In this document: piece by piece, positions 53,601-59,020 of the stretch | Position numbering within the stretch: position 1 is the stretch's first letter | How the letters are laid out: every line of letters starts with the position of its first letter | DNA from: Desulfomonilaceae bacterium | Lineage (GTDB): Bacteria > Desulfobacterota > Desulfomonilia > Desulfomonilales > Desulfomonilaceae | Direction of reading: 5' to 3' | Assembly (NCBI GenBank): GCA_041662605.1 | Contig: JBAZSD010000001.1 | Span: forward strand, 282,694-346,693 | Length of the DNA: 64,000 nucleotides | Made by a program: the position numbers and the translations under genes | The notes under the pieces: generated by a model | Told to the model about the DNA's origin: nothing | The model's database searches: none | Seen by the model: only the letters and a program-made list of their open reading frames with translations

Positions 53601-54005
53601 TTTCGTGTCCATGACCTCATAGCTAAAACTGCCTAAATTTGAGGGCATATGGGCTTTTCGAAGAAAATCCGGATGTCCGTATAGGTTGTTTTTGAACAGC
53701 GTTCCCTGAAAGATTATGTCGGCTCCCGTCTTCATGGCTTCGAGCGTGGCCGCAGCCTTGTCGTGAAGCGTTCCCCCAACTTCCGACAGGTACATCAGGT
53801 TTATCCCGCCATCCGCCAGTTTTTGCAGGTAGGACTGTTCGTGTTCAAAGCCCTTGTTCTGAAATAGTTGCGCCTCGTCGGTATCTGGAGTCCGGGGAAG
53901 AGGTGTAGTGAGATTAATCTTGTCCAGCGCCGTCAGATGTTCACATTCAAGAAAATTGCAGAGATCCGTGGCGGAAAACAGGATGTTATTGTCTATTATT
54001 CTCAA
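50619..54005 (-). CDS. TM0106-type RecB-like nuclease fused to a superfamily 1 helicase
   Basis: 1128 residues. The N-terminal part (MRIIDNNILFSATDLCNFLECEHLTALD) is the TM0106/RecB-like nuclease family. Cysteines in CDMCRWRGLCEDQW recall the iron-sulfur or metal cluster of Cas4/AddB-like nucleases. FFDMEGDPLELNGLEYLFGVYY around residues 310-335 starts a second nuclease-like (RNase H-fold, YprB-like) domain. The C-terminal helicase has Walker A GPPGTGKTYTG, Walker B FVDEAGQ, and late motifs GTVDKFQGQE and NVAISRAR, as in Dna2/NAM7 helicases. It probably processes DNA or RNA ends in repair or defence. It stands alone on its strand. Confidence 0.9.
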   Translation of the reverse strand: MRIIDNNILFSATDLCNFLECEHLTALDKINLTTPLPRTPDTDEAQLFQNKGFEHEQSYLQKLADGGINLMYLSEVGGTLHDKAAATLEAMKTGADIIFQGTLFKNNLYGHPDFLRKAHMPSNLGSFSYEVMDTKLAGNPKTYFIVQLCFYSDLLTDLQGFRPRMTHVILGDKTELNFRVDQFNQYYQTLKERFLDCMSQDVGTYPEANEHCDMCRWRGLCEDQWQKDDHLNQVANITKIQIKKLRSAGIHTLAQLAEHDDHVKIQKLAADTLIKLRHQAYLQTRKRATGANELELLPLDPDGIRGFYRLPKPDPGDLFFDMEGDPLELNGLEYLFGVYYRDGDEPKFQKFWAHNRDEERKAFEAFMDFVAQRLKKYPSAHIYHYASYEESALKRLMCLHGIREAQVDDLLRRRKLVDLYKVVRESVRVSEPRYSIKNLETFYAEKRSGDVKNAMSSIVFYNRWLQTGDKKILDEIAEYNHEDCRSTYLLREWLLTFRPSDLPWMNQTQPGDDKKTRSKSDRQIKLEATLESYRTYLLKDHTINPEDRVFRELVFYLLDFHRRCEKPAWWSIFSRMEMADEDLIDDPECIGGMTLARGRKKLDPNGGGVVYQYPEQEFKLGEGDKCVCAGAFKEEFRIVRIDENERLVQVESDSGEAPPERLSVSTGGPIRTGSLTKAVFRFADSIISGDKRYEALESILNRSIPSITHHSPGQPIVDPQEPDLKEIIEAVAGLRKSYLFIQGPPGTGKTYTGSHIIAELLRRGYRVGVSSNSHKAINNLLKHVELRAEEIGLQFEGLKKSSDNKSSWFQGKFIGDVTSNKEIYESKAHLVAGTAWLFAGMDQNLDFLFVDEAGQVSLANLVAMGLSAKNIVLLGDQMQLGQPIQGTHPGRSGESTLEYLLDGEATIKPDRGVFLDVTWRMRQDVCQFISEAVYDSRLKPEEHNQNQRLLLNSQAHECLKPSGVSFVPIDHDGCSQKSQEEGDLIKEMVASLVRQSYRDRNGNEQPITLENIMVVAPYNMQVNLLKRVLPKGARVGTVDKFQGQESEVVIVSMTTSSGEYLPRRIEFLYSKNRLNVAISRARTLSILVVNPLLLSIRCNTIEQIQLVNTLCWARNYSNSASEVCCVKK

Positions 54006-54020
54006 TTTATGAACTTATAC

Positions 54021-54047
54021 CGCCGGCTTGCCTAAGGGAAGCCGGCG
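54021..54047. repeat. GC-rich hairpin between helicase and SPFH genes
   Basis: CGCCGGCTT and AAGCCGGCG form a perfect 9-bp stem with a 9-base loop. No T-run follows on either strand, so it is a stem-loop of unknown role: an extragenic palindrome or a factor-dependent stop. Confidence 0.5.
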
Positions 54048-54123
54048 CCTGCCTCACTCATTGATCACCCCACGGATCCTGCATCGTCACAATTTTTTCC
54101 CCATGTCACAAGAATTCTTGCTG

Positions 54124-55149
54124 TCATTGCTTACCGGAGAGCGACTTCATGCCTAAAGTTTCGATCAGCCGATTAATATCGGTTGTCTTAAGATTCATCC
54201 CTCCCTCTGACACCGGAAGCAGCATAATACGCTTTCCCTGAATCGCCTCTGCGATTCTCAGCTTTACAATCGCTTCACCGCCCGGACCGGCGAGAGCGTT
54301 GTTCATTTCCTGGATCCCCTTCGATTCGGCAATGCCTTCCGCCTTGATGGCCTTTGCAATAAGCTGCTGCTTTTCCTGGTAAACATCCACTCTAATTTTG
54401 TCCTTTTGGTATTGGCCATCGGCGTCGGCAACCATCTTGTTGACTTCTCCCCGGGCCTCCTCGAGTTTACGCTTATATTGTTCACGGGCGGCGTGCTGAG
54501 CGGATTTGTTTTTCTCGACCTGCTGATCAGCCACTTTTTTGTCCTCAATGGCCTTTGTATATTCGGGGTTGAAACGATAGTCATTCGTCATTACTTTTTC
54601 CACGACGATGCCCATGGGCCCCAGGATTTGCTGAAGCGCTTCCTTGGCCTTGTTGGACTGAGTCTCCCGGGCTTCGGCCACGTAGAAAGACTCTGTCTTC
54701 AGCTCGCCAAAAATGTCCCGAGGTTTGCTCCTGGCGACAGTTCGAACAATTTTATCCCGCAAGGTTGAATCGTCGCTCGCCACATACTGAAGAATATAGG
54801 GAGCTTTGTTCGCATCGATGCGATAGGCTATGACAACATCAAGACTTATGTCATTGCCGTCTACGGTTTTGAACACGAGATCGTCCTGAGTTTTACGGTC
54901 ACCCCTGGTTTTGGAATACGTCATCTCCAGGTTCTGCAGCTTAGTGTCAAAAACATTCCAGTCATTGACAAACGGCAGGAAGAAGTACGTGGCGCCTGGA
55001 GGGTAGACCCGATCCTCAACCCCATTTTCGCCGAAAAAAGCCAGTTTGTGGGTTCGGACACCAACCTCCGTCGCCCCGGTAGTATGGGGAACACAGCCGG
55101 CCAGGGAAACCATGAGCAACCCTATAAACGCCGATACAAGGAGCTTCAT
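54124..55149 (-). CDS. SPFH/prohibitin-family lipoprotein
   Basis: 341 residues. A signal ending in LAGC makes it a lipoprotein, uncommon for this family. The band 7 domain spans about residues 25-215 (TEVGVRTHKLAFFG, VDGNDISLDVVIAYRID). It is followed by a long charged coiled coil (VADQQVEKNKSAQHAAREQYKRKLEEARGEV). SPFH proteins form rings or cages at membranes and often protect or hold proteases. The start overlaps the stop of the SPFH gene upstream by 4 bases (ATGA), so the pair is co-translated and probably forms a hetero-oligomer like HflK-HflC. Confidence 0.85.
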   Translation of the reverse strand: MKLLVSAFIGLLMVSLAGCVPHTTGATEVGVRTHKLAFFGENGVEDRVYPPGATYFFLPFVNDWNVFDTKLQNLEMTYSKTRGDRKTQDDLVFKTVDGNDISLDVVIAYRIDANKAPYILQYVASDDSTLRDKIVRTVARSKPRDIFGELKTESFYVAEARETQSNKAKEALQQILGPMGIVVEKVMTNDYRFNPEYTKAIEDKKVADQQVEKNKSAQHAAREQYKRKLEEARGEVNKMVADADGQYQKDKIRVDVYQEKQQLIAKAIKAEGIAESKGIQEMNNALAGPGGEAIVKLRIAEAIQGKRIMLLPVSEGGMNLKTTDINRLIETLGMKSLSGKQ

Positions 55150-56246
55150 TGGGCGCCTCCTTTGCGAACGTCAAATAATTGTAGGGCGTTATTCAGGTTC
55201 AACGGGTTGACCGCATGCGGACCGTCGCTGGGCAGCACGATGACATCCAGTCCCTTGTAAGCGTCCGCCATTTTTAATCCCACCATGCGCTCGGACCCAA
55301 TCCCTTTCAACGCTTCATTTTTCAGACGCTCCCGTTCCGCTTCCGCCAGTTTCACGAGAAGGTCGGCCTCGGCTGTCATCTTGCGAACGTAAAGATCCTT
55401 TTCGGCAATCTTACGGGTGACATAGGCGTTGCCCTTTTCCATTTCGACGGCGGAGATGACCATCCCCTCCTGAGTGATTTTCTTCAATTCAGCCTCTTCT
55501 TTGGCCGCCCTGGCCTGCGCCCGATTGGTGAACACCATTTGATCCTGAAGCTTCTTTTCCTCTATGTTTTTCTGGATCTCCTGACTGTACTTGAAATAAC
55601 GTATGAGTACCTGGTCCACTTCGATTCCTTTCGAATTCAACTCGTGGTTGAGCATATCCTTGGCCTCTTCCGTTTTCTGGACCCTGATCGGGCTATTATA
55701 AAAATCTTCAGTGGTCAACTTTCCCAGGGTTTCTTTCAGGGCCGGCTCGGCCTTGGGGATGATACCGTTGTCTTCGAAAAGGGTTCCTGGACCGATGGTG
55801 GTAAAAACGAGGTAGGGATCCTTTATGTGATAAAGAATCGACACGTCTATGTCGACGAAAAAGCCATCCGAGGTCTGAATATGCGCTGCCCGGTCTTTTC
55901 TGGCGTCTTTTGCCGCGGTTCCGGGAGAGTTGGTCAACTCCAGCACCTGGATACCTTTGGGAAGCCGGAACATCTGCTGCAACCCAAATGGCAGTATAAA
56001 AGAAAGACCCGCATGATAAACTTCTTTATGAACGCCTGGGCTTATACCGACTCGAACCACTTTGATCCCGTACTCATAGGGTCGCACGTAAACGAAGAAG
56101 AAGTTGTAGAAGATAATTACGAGCGCTACCACAGCGACGAGTATCGTCAGTGGCCCTCCAACCCCGAACTTTATATGGGGCAGCCTGAAGCGATCCTTAA
56201 ATTTAGCTTCCAAGGCCGATTTCAGCCTAATCAGGTCGTTATCCAT
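55146..56246 (-). CDS. SPFH/band 7 membrane protein (HflK-like)
   Basis: 366 residues. A cytoplasmic start of ~30 residues is followed by a membrane helix (GGPLTILVAVVALVIIFYNFFFVYV) and the band 7 domain (RPYEYGIKVVRVGISPGVHKEVYHAGL, DGFFVDIDVSILYHIKDP). A long Glu/Lys/Ala-rich coiled coil follows, then the end PSDGPHAVNPLNLNNALQLFDVRKGGAQ. It is the first gene of a two-gene SPFH operon with 54124-55149. The likely role is a membrane scaffold with the second subunit; no protease gene is adjacent. Confidence 0.88.
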   Translation of the reverse strand: MDNDLIRLKSALEAKFKDRFRLPHIKFGVGGPLTILVAVVALVIIFYNFFFVYVRPYEYGIKVVRVGISPGVHKEVYHAGLSFILPFGLQQMFRLPKGIQVLELTNSPGTAAKDARKDRAAHIQTSDGFFVDIDVSILYHIKDPYLVFTTIGPGTLFEDNGIIPKAEPALKETLGKLTTEDFYNSPIRVQKTEEAKDMLNHELNSKGIEVDQVLIRYFKYSQEIQKNIEEKKLQDQMVFTNRAQARAAKEEAELKKITQEGMVISAVEMEKGNAYVTRKIAEKDLYVRKMTAEADLLVKLAEAERERLKNEALKGIGSERMVGLKMADAYKGLDVIVLPSDGPHAVNPLNLNNALQLFDVRKGGAQ

Positions 56247-56392
56247 GGTTCCAGTGTCCTTTATAAAACTAGTGATCGTCTATAACGTTTCGGGAAAGTC
56301 GCTTATGATTTGTAAAACCAGGGCGCTTGTGGTTGTATCTCTGTTTAATCTTGAGAACCGCACTCCATTCCTATCATGTTTCAAATGAATTG

Positions 56393-56404
56393 TCCCGCGC
56401 GGGA
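56393..56404. repeat. Perfect GC palindrome
   Basis: TCCCGCGCGGGA is a perfect 12-bp palindrome in the AT-rich gap between the SPFH operon and the HicB relic. Possible protein-binding site; no function can be assigned. Confidence 0.35.
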
Positions 56405-56494
56405 AAGGCGCCTCTCATTTAAATGACCGGAAACCGAGAATTATCGTCTTTAATATTTTCATAATGTTACAAAAACATGATAGGCTCAGGTTTC

Positions 56495-56683
56495 TTATAA
56501 ACAGAGTTTACTGATCTTAGCGAGGGAGGAACCGGACATAGCGGTAGGTGGCTGTTTGCCGTCCTTTTCGTAAATTAATATGGTTTCTTCAATTATATTA
56601 CACAATTCAGGGCAACTACCTATGAAACAACCGTCTTCGTCCGACCATTCAACTATCTTGAGATATTTGTCGCCTCTACTCAT
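56495..56683 (-). pseudogene. HicB-family antitoxin relic
   Basis: A 62-codon frame starting MSRGDKYLKIVEWSDEDGCFIGSCPELC, then IIEETILIYEKDGKQPPTA. Both halves match a HicB-like family in which YLKIVEWSDED and SCPG are followed by about 15 more residues before ELCxIVEEWIxIYEKDGKPxPP. That middle part is missing here, and the C-terminal half, including any DNA-binding region, is lost to a stop. It looks like an internally deleted and truncated antitoxin. No matching toxin gene is next to it; the intact hicAB pair is on the other strand. Confidence 0.65.
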
Positions 56684-56771
56684 TTCTTACGAATCTCCCA
56701 GAATGTGATACCGCTTTTAATCCACATCTTCAATACTATGACGTCGGATTTGAGCAGAGAATTGCCGGCAA

Positions 56772-56800
56772 TTGACGTTATATGTATTAGTGTGTATAAT
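56772..56800 (+). promoter_or_regulatory. Strong promoter of hicAB, giving a near-leaderless mRNA
   Basis: TTGACG (56772-56777) and a perfect TATAAT (56795-56800) are 17 bases apart, a near-consensus promoter. The hicA ATG begins 8 bases after the -10 box, so transcription should start at or beside the start codon. Confidence 0.75.
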
Positions 56801-56807
56801 AGGTGCA

Positions 56808-57029
56808 ATGGATAGCAGGCGTATCATACAGATGCTTATCGCCGACGGATGGTACCAGGTGGCCCACGAAGGGGACCACCTTCAGTTCAAACACCCTGAT
56901 AAATCCGGGCGTGTGACACTTCCGCATCCGGTCAAAGACATTCCCGAAGGAACATTAGGGAGCATACGAAGGCAGTCCGGACTTACCCTACGCGAAAAAT
57001 TCAAGTCACTGAAAAGAGGGAAAGAATAA
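56808..57029 (+). CDS. hicA: HicA mRNA interferase toxin
   Basis: 73 residues from the ATG at 56808. The sequence MDSRRIIQMLIADGWYQVAHEGDHLQFKHPDKSGRVTLPHP is a typical HicA double-stranded-RNA-binding-like fold, with the catalytic histidine in GDH. HPVKDIPEGTLGSIRRQSGL is the usual C-terminal half. HicA cleaves mRNA to stop growth until HicB binds it. The antitoxin gene begins 2 bases after its stop. The promoter position implies little or no 5' leader. The ORF can be extended 12 codons upstream, but that would run through the -10 box. Confidence 0.92.
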   Translation: MDSRRIIQMLIADGWYQVAHEGDHLQFKHPDKSGRVTLPHPVKDIPEGTLGSIRRQSGLTLREKFKSLKRGKE

Positions 57030-57030
57030 C

Positions 57031-57432
57031 ATGTTGACCTACATTGCGCTGGTTCGAAAGGAAAAAAATAGTGGCTTTGGAGTTGACTTCCCAGATTTTC
57101 CAGGCTGTATCACAGTGGGTAACACTTTGGAAGAAGCCTACAGAAAGGCCTCAGAGGCATTACGGTTTCATATCAAAGGGATGCTCGCCGATGGAGAATT
57201 TATCCCTGGACCAAGGTCGCTGACTGATATACTCGAAGACCCGGAGAATGCAGGCGCTACGCCGTTCCTGGTACCCATCCCAAACATCAAGACTAAGAGA
57301 ATCAATGTTACAATGCCCGAATCCGACCTGGAGGAAATAGACGCTTACGCCCGGAAACGTAAAATGTCTCGATCCGCCTTCCTGCTCGAAGCGGCGAAGC
57401 GTTCAATGGTGGCAGAGGCTCGGGTGGAATAA
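57031..57432 (+). CDS. hicB: HicB antitoxin
   Basis: 133 residues. The N-terminal HicB domain (GFGVDFPDFPGCITVGNTLEEAYRKASEALRFHIKGM) neutralises HicA. The C-terminal part (KRINVTMPESDLEEIDAYARKRKMSRSAFLLEAAKRSM) is a ribbon-helix-helix DNA-binding domain that should repress the operon promoter. It directly follows hicA. A perfect inverted repeat lies 8 bases after its stop. The pair appears complete and functional. Confidence 0.93.
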   Translation: MLTYIALVRKEKNSGFGVDFPDFPGCITVGNTLEEAYRKASEALRFHIKGMLADGEFIPGPRSLTDILEDPENAGATPFLVPIPNIKTKRINVTMPESDLEEIDAYARKRKMSRSAFLLEAAKRSMVAEARVE

Positions 57433-57439
57433 TCTGCGG

Positions 57440-57466
57440 CAGTTATCCGGAATTTCCGGATAACTG
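57440..57466. repeat. Perfect inverted repeat after hicB
   Basis: CAGTTATCCGGAA-T-TTCCGGATAACTG is a perfect 13-bp inverted repeat. It lies just after the hicB stop. No T-run follows, so it may be an operator or a processing hairpin rather than a simple terminator. Confidence 0.6.
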
Positions 57467-57836
57467 AATTGGCCTGTAACTCTCCTTCTTCAAAAATGCG
57501 CATAATGTGCTCATTAATTGTCCGAACATCCTTTTTGAAAAAGTTCCGCCATTACTTTTTGGCGAAGCAGACGGTTTCATCCATCAAACGAACTTCGTTA
57601 TGTAAACTTTGAGAGCCAGGGAGAAATCTTTTTGCCACAAAGGCGCTAGTACCCAAATCCCTGAGGCGGCTAATCAATACGAATAGACTCCAGAAGAGTA
57701 ACATACTATTATAAGAGCAATGCGAAAGGCTAGACGGCATGAAACCACCGAAACCGTTTCGGGGCTGCAAAGCATCTGTGAACTAGAAATCAGGCTCGAT
57801 GTTGACGGTATTTTTGGTCGTTCCGGGAGGATGTCT
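57467..57836. other. Gap between hicB and the MNT gene
   Basis: 370 bases with no supported gene. CCGAAAC-C-GTTTCGG (57748-57762) is a perfect 7-bp inverted repeat about 75 bases before the MNT start and could be its operator. Confidence 0.45.
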
Positions 57837-58163
57837 ATGCATAGTGAAATTGAAAAGGTTCTCGATGAGGTAAAACGCCGTATAGTTCCCAAATTCCACC
57901 CTCAACGTATCATCCTCTTTGGGTCGTACGCCGAAGGGCGCCCCGGACCGGACAGTGATCTAGATCTGCTGATCGTAATGGAAGTCGAAGGCTCAACACG
58001 ACAGAAAGCTAACGAAATAGATATGCTGCTGGCGGACCGAAGCGTCCCCATGGACGTAATCGTGCTCACCCCGGAACAATACGAACGGCAGAAAAACATT
58101 GCCGGGTCAATTGCCCGACAGGTCGAACGGGAGGGAAAGGTCATCTATGAGCACGCGGCCTGA
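57837..58163 (+). CDS. MNT-type minimal nucleotidyltransferase antitoxin
   Basis: 108 residues from the ATG at 57837, which has GGAGG 6 bases before it. The fold motif is IILFGSYAEGRPGPDSDLDLLIVME: GSx(9-12)DxD with both aspartates. Such small nucleotidyltransferases are antitoxins of the MNT-HEPN class; some add AMP to their HEPN partner to inactivate it. The partner gene starts inside its end (at 58147) but is broken. The fold motif appears intact, so the protein may still be made. Confidence 0.85.
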   Translation: MHSEIEKVLDEVKRRIVPKFHPQRIILFGSYAEGRPGPDSDLDLLIVMEVEGSTRQKANEIDMLLADRSVPMDVIVLTPEQYERQKNIAGSIARQVEREGKVIYEHAA

Positions 58164-58351
58164 GATTGCCGCTGAAGTCCGGCGCTGGGTGGAAAAATAT
58201 CTAAAGGCCCTCCTGATCTTCCGTGGCATTGATTTCCCGAGAACCTATTGACGAAAGCGAAGTTAGATCAGCGTTTGAGATGGCAAAAAATATACGGAGT
58301 GTTATCCGCCCCCTATTGGAATCGGTGGTGGGGGTAAAAGAGGGGGAATAA
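58147..58351 (+). pseudogene. Broken HEPN toxin gene
   Basis: An ATG at 58147 overlaps the end of the MNT gene and gives MSTRPEIAAEVRRWVEKYLKALLIFRGIDFPRTY and a stop at 58249-58251. In the family, WVEKA is followed by about 30-40 further residues before AEKYLKALLIFRGIDFPRTHD; these are missing. A second piece in another frame (SAFEMAKNIRSVIRPLLE, to 58351) matches the HEPN C-terminus. So the gene has an internal deletion, has lost the middle of its C-terminal part and ends in a frameshift. Confidence 0.75.
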
Positions 58352-58467
58352 ATTTTTCGACATGCAGCAAACTAAACTGTTTTTGTCTCTAACAGTATAA
58401 TTCGTTTATTGCAGTAGTATCTTACGAATATCGCTTAAAAAATCATTTGCAACAAAATAATTCAATT

Positions 58468-58492
58468 ACGTGTGTCCTTATTTGACACACGT
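58468..58492. repeat. Stem-loop
   Basis: ACGTGTGTC and GACACACGT form a perfect 9-bp stem with a 7-base loop in the AT-rich gap before the truncated DUF6569-like gene. Possible operator or decay remnant. Confidence 0.45.
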
Positions 58493-58536
58493 CGGGGGGA
58501 TAATCCGACCATCATGACGAAAAATAGCCCGGAACG

Positions 58537-58815
58537 ATGGCTCAGATCAGGGAATTTTTCACCGAAATTAAAGTTGGCGCTAGGCAGGCTCATTCCAATA
58601 TGACGCTCTACCAACCACTTTCTGCCGGTGAAGCGGTAGCGGATTCTCTTACCGTGGACATCGCTCTGGCGACAGGGGCCTTTAGTATTAGGGAATTGTA
58701 CGGGGACCGCTCAGCCTTGGAATCAAGGGTTGTGAACAAATCCGGACAGTATCCGCTTTTCATGGATCTGGGAGGACTATCGCCTTTCAGCCCATTTCGG
58801 AGAAGCCCTCATTGA
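58537..58815 (+). pseudogene. Truncated DUF6569 (ARPP-1)-like gene
   Basis: 92 codons that include SLTVDIALATGAFSIREL and ESRVVNKSGQYPLFMDLGGL. These resemble the N-terminal part of ARPP-1/DUF6569 proteins (TLDEAL, V-x-N-K, then LLLDGEEL). The frame then runs out of family similarity and stops, without the rest of the domain. No ribosome binding site is clear. It looks like a frameshifted fragment. The match is moderate. Confidence 0.45.
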
Positions 58816-59020
58816 GAAGCCAGAATCAATTACCGTGGCGTTCCTCAGGGCGACAGTTTTTGACTTGAAAGGTAGCTCTACAATATGGCAGTTTATAAAA
58901 GCTTAGTGAAAAATCAGTCATACCCCTTGCTATAATTTGTTGGGGCTAACTTTGTCTAAGACAGGGTACGTGCGCGATTCTGAGAATTACAAAAAATCGT
59001 GAACCTGGAGTGGTCCGCAG

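Noticed and set aside
55539..56285. 248-codon open frame opposite the first SPFH gene
   Set aside because: Shadow of the SPFH coding strand, whose codon pattern leaves the opposite frame open; the SPFH motifs are unmistakable.
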